Positions 37,108-49,455 of a stretch of 64,000 nt of DNA are shown piece by piece (positions within the stretch are counted from its first letter, which is position 1; the number at the start of each line of letters is the position of its first letter). This DNA is from Sorghum bicolor (taxonomy: Eukaryota > Streptophyta > Magnoliopsida > Poales > Poaceae). Under the pieces are notes generated by a model. The model saw only the letters and a list, made by a program, of their open reading frames with translations, did no database searches and was not told the origin of the DNA. The position numbers and the translations under genes were made by a program. Location: the NCBI RefSeq assembly GCF_000003195.3, contig NC_012873.2, forward strand, positions 3,433,894 through 3,497,893. The letters run 5' to 3'.

Positions 37108-37951
37108 GCTGAAATTCCGAGGCTGATGTTTGGCACTACCAAAGTTATCTTCTCATGGCAATCTGCATGGACCAAGCAGCAAGAAAATTAGCCTCTCAAC
37201 CCTATAGTTTAGCATGTCACATGGATTTTCCATAGGCAGGAAAGGCACAGACTTTGTATATGGAAACAATATTGGCGTGTTTACATTAAAATTAAGTACT
37301 TTTTTTTATAACATTTGTGCCATATAATTAGCAAAAGTAATGGTAGTGGAAGCTAAACAACTAGAAGTTTGATGCAGTAGCATGGTACAGCCTTTTCAGA
37401 TCAGCCAAATTTTGAAATATATGGTTGCAAACTTGCAATTAGTTGACCTCAACGAGAAATGCTAACACAATCAGTTATACTCTGCAGATATGAAACACAG
37501 TACCATGTTTCAAGGAAAAAAAAACAATAACAACTAGCCAACTCCCTATATGAATCAGTATCAGACAGATGCAGTTGTAAGTAGTAGTAACTAGTAAGTT
37601 AATCCACACCACACCTTGTTCAACTAGAAATTAAACGGCTTTTGGAGGTAGGGGAACTCAATAAAATCATTCTGAAGAGAAATACTGAATCCAAATATCA
37701 AAACCATCGACAGGCAGCAGGTTAAGAAACCAAGTGGTAACTAAGAAACTTCATCCAAATCCCACGATTCCATGAATCACAGACAAGAAGCAAGAAGCGG
37801 TTCCAATCGGGTACTATAAAGTCCACTGTATCACTGAAGAATTACTTAAAATAAATAAAAGAAAAGAAAAAGACGAAGAACACGTGATCGGGCGCACACG
37901 CAGACCGCTCAACAGTCGCCGGAGTAGAGGGGAGAGGGAACGAGTCGTACC

Positions 37952-38200
37952 GCTGCGTCCTCCTCGGGGGGCGGGCAGCGGGCTGCTGGTGGGTGACGGG
38001 GGAGAGCTTGAAGAACAGACGCCGCAGAAGACGACGAGGCGAGGCGAGGCGAGGTGAGACGTCTTCTTCCCTGTCGCCAGCCACCAGGCCTCTCCCTCTC
38101 TCCTCTCCGTGGGTCACGATGAAGACGAAGACGTGGCTGCCGCACCCGTCCAGTCCAGGCGACCGACGGTACGGCCGCCGCAGCAGCAGAGAGGAGGAGC
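37952..38200 (-). other. Predicted 5' UTR exon of the DUF1644 gene
   Basis: A GC-rich block on the minus strand ends at GCAGCG/GTACGA, a plausible donor. The acceptor would be the TTTCAG immediately before the ATG at 37107, giving an intron of about 840 bp. The transcription start is not resolved. Confidence 0.4.
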
Positions 38201-39782
38201 CGAGGAGAGGCGGCGGTGGACCGGTGGTCCTGTGGAGGAGGGCACGCGGACTGCGGGTGGTTCGGTTTGGTTCGCGCGATTTTGTCAGCGATGGTGGCTG
38301 GATTTTCGGAGCATTTCTGGAAGAGAGGAGGGAGCGAATTCCGACTTTGGGACAGGAGAGGTGCAGGAGCAGGAGCCCTGAATTTCTAGCTCTCTTTCTC
38401 TCTGCGATTGCGTCCCGCGATGGACTTTTGCAAACACTCGAATTTCACATAGTTTTCTCTTCTCTTTTCCTAATCTTTGTTAAGTTTGATTGATGAGAAA
38501 CCGTTTAAACTGTTTAGAGCTTGCCTAGGAGGTCTCCTCGTGCCTTTGACTCTAGCATATAACTTAAGAGCCGGAGCCAGTGAAGAGGTTGTTCGCTTCA
38601 TCTTATCTGTCAAATATATTAGCCATTCAATAATATTATTTTCACCACAAATAAGTAAATAATATTTTTAGTTATGATTTTTTAGACAAGTGAATAAGAA
38701 GCAATCAAAACTAAATTTAGGTTTTTGTGTTTTCTAGCACGTAGTAGCTAGAGGAGGCAGAGCTCGTGAAGCCATCAAACTAGATTTTTATTGGTTTCAT
38801 GTGTTTTCTAGATCATTTTAATTTAGAGAGAGAAAAGTGATTTTTTGTCTACCGTGTGTGAAATATTATTGCTATTAGTAGCAGTAGTCGGAGAAATAAA
38901 AGAGTTGTAAATATCAAGGTTTAGCGCTTCAAGGTTTTATGCGCTGTTTTTAATTATTTCAATTAAGTTTATTATTATATTTGCAGCAAACCAAAAGATA
39001 TCCACTTTTTCTTTCTCCTTTTCTGATGTGATAATAGACTTCAGGACAACAGGATTTTTTTTTCCTTTGCCCCCCTTGATAGGAATGGGAAATCAAACAA
39101 ACACTTAAAATGTTCACGTCTCAACAACCGTAGATGGGATATCAACTCACCATGAAAACAAAATGTACTGATACTGAGGAGGATCATGCATCATCAAATG
39201 CAACAAACAAAAGTTGAGGAAATGAATATAACAAGCTGTACTGCACCAATATGTGTGTCCAACAGATGAAACATCCGCCATCAAATGCAACAGACAAAGG
39301 ACAAAATATATATAACAAGTTTTCTCTCTTTTTCTTTCCAAAAAAGAAAAAAAGGAATATAATATATGGGGAAAAAACTTATCCATGATGGTTCTACTGC
39401 TACTAATACTGACCAAAGCTCCCTGAATGATTTGTAGGCAAGTCTTTTCTTTGAACAAAAAAATCTATAAAGAAAATTGGATGGATCTTCCAAACCTCCT
39501 CCACTATTAAATTATTACTAGTTTCTGGATTTCATATCCAGATTTGTATTATTCAATCTCTATGGCCAAGAGAATTGTTCCCCTCATCCCCTGATCTCAT
39601 CAACTTGTGTGTGATCATCACATATTTGCAAATAATTTACACAGGAGACAAGATAGCTGCCTGGTCGATCAGGAAAATGCTGTCGACGATGTCTACATCA
39701 ATAATGCACTATCACGCAAAGCATGCATTTTTTTTTCTAGGGACAACTCCAGGGAAAAGCATCTAGGACAGTCCCCAAAAGC

Positions 39783-39836
<54 letters not shown>

Positions 39837-41455
39837 CCTATTCCAAATCTTCCCTAAAAAGTGTTGCTGAGCTTTTGTCGAGATCGATCAAAGGTGCCGC
39901 CCCACAAGCATGATTAAGTCATCGAATTCATATAATATCAGCCAATCATTCAGAGTCCCCGTGCAAATGTTTGATGAATTAGCAGTGCCTTCATCTCAAA
40001 GATACATATGGATGGCATAACCTAATTAGGCTGAAAGAACCCTCTGATGCATGTAGTAGTTATTAAGACTTAAAAGCATGCAGTCTAAGGGCACTTTCAG
40101 ACAGTAATCTCTCTAGATTCATCACTAACTCCATCATCACCTTTTAATTTGCTTCTGTAAGTTTTGAATGCTGTAAAGACAGAGAAAAAGGTGAAAAGGG
40201 GAGCACAAGAAAGTGACTTGTTGTGTGGAAAGAATCAAAAGGGTGTCAGCATAAGGGTGGAAAAGCCATCAAGATGGGAATCAGGGGCGGTTTCTTGTTG
40301 CATGCAGTAATCTTTGTTTGCGATGCCCCGTACGACTCATTTCTTACCGGGAATAAAATAAAAACTTCAGTGGCTGTATCATTTTAATTTATTGTTCTGT
40401 TATATATTCTGGATCGCTTTCGGTTTGACCTTGCATTCATAGACTTGCCTATTATATTAGCTATATAAAAAAATATGTTTTGTTAGGCATTACGAGTAAA
40501 TATATAATTTGTTACTAGAACCATGATGATGTCATTTGCAGGTTTGTGAGGACCATGATGGAGGAGCAGGGTGGCATTCAGCCAAATTTAGTCAACGGAA
40601 ACTAAGGCCTAAGATTCCAGTCCCGGTAGAGAAATAAACTTTATAAAAAACTAACAACATAAAATAAGCATAGATGTTATGCTATTATGTTGATCAACGA
40701 TATATTTAAATAAAACTCGACCTGCGACTAAGGCTAGCTCTATATGATATTCGCTTAATAAAATCCTCTTGTATACAGGCCGAGAAATAATCCCGAAGAT
40801 TGGCTGCTCTCTGGATGTGCCACCAAGCACCTAGGATACGTGCCTAGGGTCATATCTGCCTTGCTGAAACCTACTAATAATATGTTAAACATACAACACA
40901 GAGCATACGAGTCTTTTTTTTTTTGGTAACCTAGCTAGATCGTTTGAAATTCGCTCGCTCGCACGAGGAGTTGAATACATATGACTTGAGATGCTACTAG
41001 CTAAGGCGATCGTGTTTTTTTTTTTCAACAAGAGGATACACTACAACAGAGAGTATGCACACATATAAATTCTGACTAGAGGTTTCTCATGGAGAAACAT
41101 GTCCACCTTGAAACTTCAGTTCAGAGTCTTCAACTCAGCATGAATGTTTGCATTTTAGTTAATTTTAGTGGTGCTATATAGTATATAACCATCAATATAT
41201 ATAGTGATGTATACATGTGGTGTTTTAAGAAATACTTCTCCCGTTTCTTTATAATTATTGTTTTCACTTTTTGAGAAGTCAAATGTACTCCTTTTTGACT
41301 AAATATATACTTGAAATTGGACGGCGCGAAGCGAGTATTCGCAGAAGGATGCTCGTGCCGTTCTTCGGTGTGTGAACGTGTATACGTGAGTATCTGTGTG
41401 AGAGAAATGCCAACCTAACATTCCCTTGTTTCGTTTCTTTCTTAAAAAAGTATAA
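38201..41455. other. Three-kb intergenic stretch without a gene
   Basis: Reading frames are short and unlike any known family. At 39120-39310 the phrase CATCAAATGCAACA.ACAAA occurs twice. A (GA)n microsatellite lies at 39787-39833. At 41229-41310 the left half of a Stowaway-like element is present (TACTTCTCCCGTTTCTTTATAATT) without a right end. Nothing else is recognised. Confidence 0.45.
39787..39833. repeat. (GA)n microsatellite
   Basis: About 23 uninterrupted AG dinucleotides. Length polymorphism between accessions is likely. Confidence 0.9.
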
Positions 41456-41728
41456 GGGCCTGTTTGGAACACAGTTTTTTCATAGGAATTTTAAAGGATT
41501 TCATTCCTCTAGGAAAAAAACCTGTGAATGCGTTTGGAACGTAGGATTTGTAGTTTCCGTTCCGGAGGAAAGGCAGCCGGGTATGTATGTTTCACGGGAA
41601 ATAAAACATCCACCGCGACTCAAGGGAAAGCATCTCTCGTTCTTTTCTCCATCGCTCTCGCGCGCTCTGACTCCTCCCTCCCGCCATGGTGATGGAACCC
41701 TAGAAAAATTTGGCGCGAACAGGTGGAG

Positions 41729-43306
41729 ATGGCAAACCACCATCAGCGAATCAGCCCATCCCCACGAAATCCCCCTCTCTCCGCTTCGTCTCTCCCTGCA
41801 ACTCCATCGGTGCAGGGGCTTGATGTCCACCAATCTAGGGGAAGTCAAGAAATCCACGAAGAACCAGGTAGGATTTGATAATGATATGATTTTCCTCTTC
41901 AAAAATAGTTTTATTTTGCCCTCGTTTTGGATCTGGATCCAAATTTGTGGATCCGGCAGTACATGTTCTATTTAGATCTGATCTATGGAGTTCTTTTATC
42001 TTTCCCCTAAGTTTCTATAATAAATGTTTTTTGTGTGTGCTTGTAACTACGAAGCACTCTCTCCAATTACTCTTAGCAGTTAGCACAAGGAGATAGCACT
42101 TACGTTTTGTATATTATGCCTAGATTTTTTTTCTCCTGGTAGGAACTCTAATATCTGTTATTTAACTTATTTTGAAACTGAAATTTTCATCATATTTTTC
42201 ATAGGCACCTCAAAGAATAGAGCTAAGTGGAATCACCAGAGGAGGCTATATCTTATTGAACTCTTAAAAATCCATGATGTGCCTAGATTCCGGACACACA
42301 ATGCATGGAGTAAGGATGCTTGGACTAGTATTGTGGCTCAGTTCAATCAGAAATTTTCTTTGTTGTTCTCTATTGCACAAGTGAAACAAAAGGAGCAGGA
42401 TATGAAAAAAGAATTTCGTACTATAAAAGATTTGGTGGCAGAAAGTGGTTTTGGCTGGGATTCTGATAGAATGATGGTGACAGCACCACCAGATGTTTGG
42501 GCAGCAATGGAGACACGCAAGAATAAGGATGCTCTGTTTTGGCGAGACAAGTCATTTCCATACTATGATGATCTGTTTGCTTTATATGATGGTGAGTTGA
42601 TATGAGCCTGATTAGTTATTATTTTTACTGCATGTGATTACAGTACTTAAGACCACTCTAAAATATTGTCATAATTTTTACAGGGCGTTATGCTGAGGGA
42701 AGAAGCTGTCGCGGTATGGATCATTATACCAATAAGGCAATATCGCCTTCACAAGTCTCTCCTGATGTGCAACCGCAGTCACCTAGTATACCTGCTCCTG
42801 GTTCTTTCAGTTTTGATATTGAAGAGGAGAGGAATGATACTAATTGGTTTGGTAATGATGCATTTACTCCATTGGGAACTTTCATGCCTCAAGACAGACC
42901 AGATGGACCATCTTCCATAAATCTAGCACCACATGTTCCTGAACAATTTGAAGAAACTCTTCGTCACAGTACCCGACCATCTAATTCAACTCCAGAGGCA
43001 GTTGATGGTAAGCGTAACAAAAGGCAAAAGACCAAGCACACTATTGCAACTGAAGATTTTCATGAGAAGTACTTGAGGCTGAAAAAAGAAGAGATTGAAC
43101 GATTCGTTGCCATAGAAGAGAAGAAGCTAGATGATCCTTTCAGTATCAAGAAATGCATCACTGTACTTGAGGGGCTTAGTGAGCTACAAACTGGAGATAT
43201 GCTAAAAGCAGCAGACATCTTCAAAGACAATCCGTCAAACAGGGAAGTTTTTCTCTCATTTGGTTGTGATGCATTTCGAGTAGGATGGTTGCTTAGACAA
43301 ATTTAG
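41729..43306 (+). CDS. PIF/Harbinger ORF1, Myb/SANT-like DNA-binding protein
   Basis: Exons 41729-41867, 42205-42591 and 42684-43306 join in frame to give 382 residues. The ATG at 41729 is the one whose phase matches the second exon; the ATG at 41823 is in another frame and would meet a stop. Residues about 47-175 form the trihelical Myb/SANT-like domain, with conserved tryptophans in RAKWNHQ, NAWSKDAWTSIV and AMETRKNKDALFWRDK. This is followed by YYDDLFALYDGRYAEG, a usual ORF1 ending of the domain. The C-terminal part is acidic with a lysine-rich segment (KRNKRQKTKH) and a helical FHEKYLRLKKEEIERF stretch. By family knowledge ORF1 binds the element ends and assists transposase import and binding. 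It faces the transposase gene tail to tail, with 171 bp between stop codons. Confidence 0.85.
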
Positions 43307-43477
43307 ATTACCTAACTGATATTGGTACACTTTTGGTTCATGTGCATATATGCTCACATGATTAGGATTAGCATCCTGTAGTGACTGGTTTACATTACCT
43401 GTCACTGTCTTTTGTAAAGTAGAAGCTAACTAGGTATTCTAATGCCTAGGAATGTTAAGTTACATTGTAGTACATCA

Positions 43478-44759
43478 TTATCGCTGAATTGTACGTCTGG
43501 CAATGTAATCTTCCCACATCTTGTTTGCTATGTCATCTCGCATCTCATTTCCTGCTTGTCGCAAGTTGTTAAATGATGGCACATCATTATTGTATTGGTG
43601 ATCTCCTTCTGGTACATCTATCATGTTGCTGTCATTGATATCTGTGGTAGCACCATGTACCAAACTGTCATCTCCATTGTGTAACCGAATGAAATTGTGT
43701 GTTAAACAACAAGCTACAGAGATATCAACTTGTGTCTCTATGTCATATGCTGAAGCAGCCTTTAGTATAGGGTACCTCATTTTTAATACACCAATAGCTC
43801 TCTCTATATGATTCCGTAGTTGTGCATGTCGAAGGTTGAATAATTCCTTCGGATTTTGTGGTTTTTGACCTGCTCTTCCTTCTTCTTGTAAGTGATATCT
43901 TGTTCCACGGTATGGAGCAAGAAATTGTGGTGTATTTGCGTAGCCTGCATCTACAAGATAGAATTTACCGGGGGGGACACTAAATCCATGGTTAAGTGCA
44001 TCCTGTAGAACTCTTGCATCAGAAGCAGACCCCTCCCAACCGGCATGGACATGCACAAATTTTAGATCGAAGTCACATGCAACCATCATGTTTTGTGATA
44101 GACCTTGTTTTCTATTTCTGTATGGTTCTTGTTGTGCAACAGGAATAATCATTGGAATATGAGTGCCATCGATAGCTCCAACACAGTTCTGTATATATAT
44201 TAATGGTGAAGTCAATATAAACGACCCACTTTACATATATTAAATACAATAAAACTGGCATGAAAGTTAACTATTTTTTGACTACCTGAAAGTATGGAGA
44301 AAATTTAGGCTGCCTTAATATACGATGCGGGTGTGGAGAAGGCAAGCATATATAGTGGCATGTCAGTTGTGTAAGTGCATTGAGCACTGCTGCAAAGTGA
44401 CGGCTAATTGTTTCCCCACTATGTTGGAATTGATCTTGTAATACTCGATTGCTTGCATTTTTTGATACTGCATAAAGGAATATAGCTAATTGCTCTTCCA
44501 CCGAGACATACCTTGAATCAACAAGTCCTTTTTCACGCAATCTTCGAACTAAAATCTCTCTCTCCATATGAAATCGCCTTCGGCATACGACTTCATGCCC
44601 ATTTAGTGTTTCATCAATAAATATGGCTCCATTCCAGACTGATGTATGTATGGCTTGCCTTTGCGATGATTGGGATGAACTAGCTTCTTGTAAGGTAGGG
44701 AGTACGAAGAAAAAAAATTCCTCTTCATTATTTGATCTACGCTGGTAGCTTGAATCCAT
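43478..44759 (-). CDS. PIF/Harbinger DDE transposase
   Basis: Two exons on the minus strand, 44286-44759 and 43478-44188, join in frame (CAG/GTAGTC donor, ATACAG acceptor) to give 394 residues. The N-terminal half has the helix-turn-helix-like REKGLVDSRYVSVEEQLAIFLY and FQHSGETISRHF segments. The catalytic part (DDE superfamily endonuclease) contains all three acidic positions: Asp in VGAIDGTHI at about residue 166, Asp in GWEGSASDARVL at about 224, and Glu in RNHIERAIGVLK at about 290. By family knowledge it excises and reinserts the element at TWA targets. No frameshift or missing catalytic residue is visible. Confidence 0.9.
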
Positions 44760-45675
44760 TCAAAGAAATGGTATTTGTCTCTGATGGATGGATGCGAGAA
44801 TGGCAAAGCTATTGTATTGCTGGACACACAATGCAATATGCTGCTGACCCGACAAGCTTATATATAGCAGGAGAAGCAAGGTGTTGTAGCAATGCCAGGG
44901 TAAGCAACGACACTTGCAGGGCTGCAACGGCTAACTTACCCAACGGCTATTTCCTCACTGCATGGGAAAACGTGAATGTTTAAAATTTTTCTGCAATCCA
45001 AACAGCAAACTTCAAGTATTCCTCTGTTTTAGATTCCTGTGGTTTTTCGCTTTATACTACATCCTATTCCTATGTTTTTTTCTATTCCTGCGTTTTACAT
45101 TCCTACGTTCCAAACAGGCCCTAAGCCGAATATCCTTCCAAAAAAGAAAGTATAAGCCGAATATAATTAGTTTTTGGAGTCACAGGTGAATGGCCCGAAA
45201 AAATGCGAGTCATAGATGCAGTATATATATGTATCCATCATCGACCTCAAAAAGCTACCCAAGCGTCACATCTGTTGGGTTGGAATGAGATGTGATCGAG
45301 ACAGGTTAACATCATGACACGCTGGAATTGGAACCGATGAAGAATAACCCGTTTCACTCTTTTTTATATATATATGTTTGTCCTTCCTTACAGTTCGTTC
45401 TTGGTTATCTAGCTATTTGCTCTTCCCATGCATGTATCTGGAATAATACTAGTTGTATTTCGGTTATCTTGATAATGGAAATGGGGTCAACCCTCGGTTC
45501 GAAAAAATATGTTTGTCCTTCCAAATTAAATATTTATATGTGTATCTTATATATAAATCAAAAGGTATGATAAATAAGGCCCTAATAATAATAAAGAATA
45601 AGAGAATAAGAAAAAAAATACATTTTGGACGAGCGGGCCACATGATCTTGAATCGATGACCCGGACCCTGACGCC

Positions 45676-46338
45676 CAGTGGCGGAGCCAGGAATTATACA
45701 TAAGGGAGGTCAACTAAAAAATTTAATTTGTCAAAACTGAATACAACTAGTGACCGTCTAGCTCAATTTATCAACTTGACACAGATGCTCGTATTTTCTA
45801 TATGTATTTACAATCAAATATGTTATTCTTTCAGTGGTAGATGATAAACCCTTAACAACAAGATGTTTGAGATGATTTTGTAAACCTTAAGATCTGCGTC
45901 TCAATTTTCCTAACGTGTTTTGTAGTATTATCTAATTATGTTTTGTATTTCCTCAATCCGAAATTATAAACTATTCTAAGAATTTTAGAGAGTCAAAGTA
46001 TCTTATGTTTGACGAAAACTATAAAAAGAATTATAGATTTATGTCATCAAATAGGTATACTGCAAAAATATAATTAATAATAAATATTATTATCTTATTA
46101 TATAAATTTGACAAAATTTAGGATGCTTTGACTCTCCAAATTTTTTAGAATTACTTATAATTTAGAATGGAGGGAGTACGATTTTATTATCTTGAGAATA
46201 TTAATAAATATATATGACAAAAAATTGTAATATTTATTTTTTAATATAAATAAAAATCTTAAATTTATACTAGGAAAATTTGTTGACACATGTTAGGGGG
46301 CCATGGCTCCGGCCAGCCCCCCCTTGGCTCCGTCACTG
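45676..46338. mobile_element. 663-bp non-autonomous hAT element
   Basis: The ends CAGTGGCGGAGCCAGG and inverse CCTTGGCTCCGTCACTG are flanked by a perfect 8-bp duplication, CTGACGCC, at 45668-45675 and 46339-46346. There is no transposase. A Stowaway-like element is nested within it at 45948-46176. Confidence 0.85.
45948..46176. mobile_element. Stowaway-like MITE nested in the hAT element
   Basis: It has long inverted arms (TTTCCTCAATCCGAAATTAT against ATAATTTAGAATGGAGGGAG) and is flanked by TA at 45946-45947 and 46177-46178. It must be younger than its hAT host. Confidence 0.75.
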
Positions 46339-46439
46339 CTGACGCCAGCCATGGTTGATGGTGTAGTTGGTGTATCGAGCCGACACGTTTCTCCAACACA
46401 CTACTGCTTTTACACACGCGGCAAGCATGCCAATTATAA

Positions 46440-47066
46440 GGCCTCATTTACTTCACCCCGAAAACTAAAAGGTTTTCAAAATTTCCCGTCACATCGAATC
46501 TTGTGTTTCTTTTACAATAGTCTAGTATAGCTCGATTGGTGAGATCTCTCTGTCTTGAGCTGGAGGTTGCCGGTTCGACTGCTTTGGAGATACTATTTTT
46601 TGATTTGCTAAGCCTTCTTTTTTGCATGGCACTCTTTTTTATTATTTTGCATGGCACTCTTCCATGCATGCGCTTGCTAGCATGATTTTGGCCCTGCGCG
46701 CTCGTTGGGTTTGGCCAACGTGCGAGCGTGCTGCCTTGACGCGTACTGTGCGAGCGTGCTGGCGACAAAGTCATCCTCGCGAGGCAGCGCAAATAATTAT
46801 GGTGAAGCCGAGCAGTCACATGCGGGCGGCGAGGCGCATGCAGGGGCAATTGCGTCCGTATTGGAGTATGATGCTGGGTAACGTCAAGCTTTGCGGATTC
46901 CTCTCACCAGCCCAGGACGTCAAAAATAACAGGTACAGAGGGAGTATGTAAATCACGAGACGAATTTTTTGATCCTAGTTAGTCCATGATTAAATAATAT
47001 TTGTCACAAATAAACGAAAGTGCTACAGTACCGAAAACTTTTCACTTTTCGGAACTAAACAAGGCC
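46440..47066. mobile_element. Tourist-like MITE split by a 440-bp insertion
   Basis: The outer parts 46440-46507 and 46946-47066 are the two ends of the GGCCTTGTTTAG family, flanked by TAA at 46437-46439 and 47067-47069. About 70 bp of normal interior are missing and replaced by the SINE-like insert at 46508-46945. Confidence 0.8.
46508..46945 (+). mobile_element. Possible tRNA-derived SINE inside a MITE
   Basis: A pol III A-box-like TAGCTCGATTGG at 46528-46539 and a B-box-like GGTTCGACT at 46572-46580 are separated by 32 bp, as in tRNA genes and tRNA-derived SINEs. The region does not fold as a complete tRNA. GC-rich sequence follows, with GTGCGAGCGTGCTG repeated twice (about 46720-46760). 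The insert ends near ACAGAGGGAGTATG, which resembles a Stowaway end, so it may be composite. Confidence 0.45.
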
Positions 47067-47571
47067 TAAGATGAATATTTTCTTCGAAAGCGTACACGTA
47101 CGGTACTTTTCTCTGTTTCAAAATATCTTACAAAAACCAAATAACTTATATAATTTAAAACAGAGAAAGTATATATCAAGTGTGTTATATTTTGTATCCT
47201 GTCTTGTCTCTCCCTCTTCTAGCCAAGAACGGTCGTCTAGTTTCCAGGTTCTCAGAAAAAGTAACAAAGTCAACTTGTTTCTATATAAATTAATAATGAC
47301 CCTAATTCACCACGTAGATACATTATATATACCTTGCATGGTCCAGTACGTCCTAATCCGTACCAGTTGCAGAAGCAATTCCTTCAATTACATATAAAAA
47401 TTCAACAGTTACGTGCAAGGAATGTAGTAGTATCTACTACTAGCAGCGTATACAGTCAAGGGTTTGACATTATGAATGCCTGATTATTGCTTGTTTGCCA
47501 ATGACCATAACAAGCAGATCACCTATAAATTAATTGGGAATATTTTACATGCACCCCTTCCAAATGGTTTT

Positions 47572-49455
47572 GTTTCTTTTTGAGAATACTGGAGGGGCCG
47601 TGGCTCCTACGGAAATTTATTAAAAAAGTAAAAATAGAACAGGACAGACCAGGGGCTTAAGAAAAAAAGAGAGGAAGAAAATAAAATTAAACAACAAAAT
47701 TATAACAGATTTTGGATCCATAAGTCAAAAATTAAAGAGTCTTTTGCTTTGGCTCTCAAGGTTAGCAAATTGATTTCCTTCAAGAAAATTTCTTTTGCTC
47801 TCTGGACTTGAGGTTGAATATTATTGAAGATGAAGTCATTTCTCACTGTCCAAATTGCCCAGCTCATTAGTATTGTTGAAATCATAAAAAATCTTTGATT
47901 ACCTTGCAATCTTCAGGGATATTCAAATTGTTCTAGAGACATATTCTCAGCAAGTTCCAACAATCCTTGGCAAAGGAGCATTGTAGGAATAGATGTTCAG
48001 AGGTTTCTTCTACCATAAGAGTGCACATGACACAGTTGTAAGACTGCAGTGGCATATTTTTCCTTTTAAAATGTTTCTTGTGCTCAACCTGTCATTTAGG
48101 AGTAGCCAGAAGAAAACTTTGTGTTTAGGCTGACAGAAGCATTTCCAGAGCCATTTGAAGATCTGGTGCACTTGTGACTGCCCCATCAGGTATCTGTAGA
48201 CCTTTGAAGTTGAAAAGTCCCCCTATATTGTATGCCAAGAGTCATTTTGATTTGTCAGAGAAAAGTGATCTTTCAGAGATTGAATCTGTAATCAATTGCT
48301 TCAGTTGAGGCCTTGTTTAGATGCACCCAAAAACCTAAAACTTTACAAGATTCCCCGTCACATCGAATCTTGCGGCACATGCATGAAACATTAAATATAG
48401 ATAAAAAAGATAACTAATTACACAACTGTAAATCACGATACAAATCTTTCAAGCCTAGTTACTCCATAATTAGATAATGTTTGTCAAATAAAAATGAAAG
48501 TGCTACAGTGTCAAAATCCAAAAAATTTTTGGATCTAAACAAGGCCTGAGAGTGGCAAGTAGAACTGATTTGACAATGAATGTTGACTTAGCATGCCCTG
48601 TATTGAGATCATTTTTTTTCTTGGCGAAGGAGTATAGTTCTGGATACTGCAATTTGAAAGGCTCTGTGATCTAAGTGTCTCGCCAAAAGGATCCTTTTTT
48701 GGTATGTCCTGAAAAGTTCCCGTTATTGTTATTGTAATGTTTTTCCCATATTAGTTCCACCCACGGGATGTCTTTTCTGTTGAGAAATTTATCCCAATTT
48801 TTCATAAGAAGTGTTTCATTTTGTTTTTTAAGGTCATGGACTCCAAGACCACCCTGGTCCTTTGGCTTGCAAACCAATTCACATGCAGCCTTGGGAGGTT
48901 TTTTGGATTTTAGGTCACATCCTCGCCATAGACAATGCTTTCTATATTTATCGATCTATTTGATAACTCCCTTGGGAAGAGCAAGAGTACTCAAGATGAA
49001 AAGTGGGCAAGGCAGTGAGAACAACATTGACGAGTTCAAGTTTTCCGGCTTAGGAGAGGAAATTGGGGAAACAAGCCAACCTTCTTTCACACTTATTGAT
49101 CAGTGGGAGGAAATCTTCTAAATTGGGCTTAGTCAAATCGAGGGGTAGTCCAAGGTAAGTGAAAGGGAGAGCAGCCAAAGGTATTGGCCAAATGATTGAA
49201 TTTTTCATCTGATAAGTTGATGGGATCATAACAGATTTAGAGTAATTGACCTTCAAACTAGTAGACTTAGTGAAGGAATGAAGGACAGCTTTCAAGAAGA
49301 AAAGTTGAGTAGCATCTCCCTCAAGAATGATCAAAGTGTCATCAGCGTACTGGATGATAGGAAAATCAGCCGAGGAATTCAGAGGAATGGGCAAGTTAAT
49401 GAGTTCACCTTGTCTCACACCCCTTTTACAATGAATTGTTTCCCTGACATCCCAT
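47572..49455 (-). mobile_element. 5'-truncated LINE with target-site duplication
   Basis: The 1884-bp insertion is flanked by CCAAATGGTTTT at 47560-47571 and 49456-49467, an exact 12-bp duplication. The minus strand encodes reverse transcriptase pieces in order: a YADD active-site region (FPIIQYADDTLIILEGD, about 49350), then PKDQGGLGVHDLKKQN (about 48860) and a C-terminal WAIWTVRNDFIFNN segment (about 47860). Frames are broken, so it is defective. A MITE is nested at 48309-48546. Confidence 0.85.
48309..48546. mobile_element. Tourist-like MITE nested in the LINE
   Basis: A 238-bp full-length copy (GGCCTTGTTTAGAT ... ATCTAAACAAGGCC) with exact TGA at 48306-48308 and 48547-48549. It is the best-preserved copy of the family here. 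Confidence 0.88.

Larger units (their letters stand above)
41456..45121. mobile_element. Complete PIF/Harbinger transposon
   Basis: The 3666-bp element has perfect 15-bp inverted ends (GGGCCTGTTTGGAAC at 41456-41470 and its inverse at 45107-45121). It is flanked by TAA at 41453-41455 and 45122-45124. It carries the two convergent genes expected of an autonomous PIF element: a Myb/SANT-like ORF1 on the plus strand (41729-43306) and a DDE transposase on the minus strand (43478-44759). Both reading frames are free of stops once introns are removed. Intact ends, intact target duplication and intact genes suggest a recent insertion that could still be active. Confidence 0.92.

Noticed and set aside
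39147..39500. A minus-strand protein gene of about 100 codons
   Set aside because: The translation is AT-driven and hydrophobic without family match, and the DNA contains repeated phrases instead of codon structure.
40020..40330. A possible conserved miRNA precursor
   Set aside because: No known plant miRNA sequence was recognised and no convincing long hairpin could be paired by eye.
46528..46600. A functional tRNA gene
   Set aside because: Only A- and B-box-like words are present. No acceptor or anticodon stem could be paired, so a SINE-like origin is more likely.
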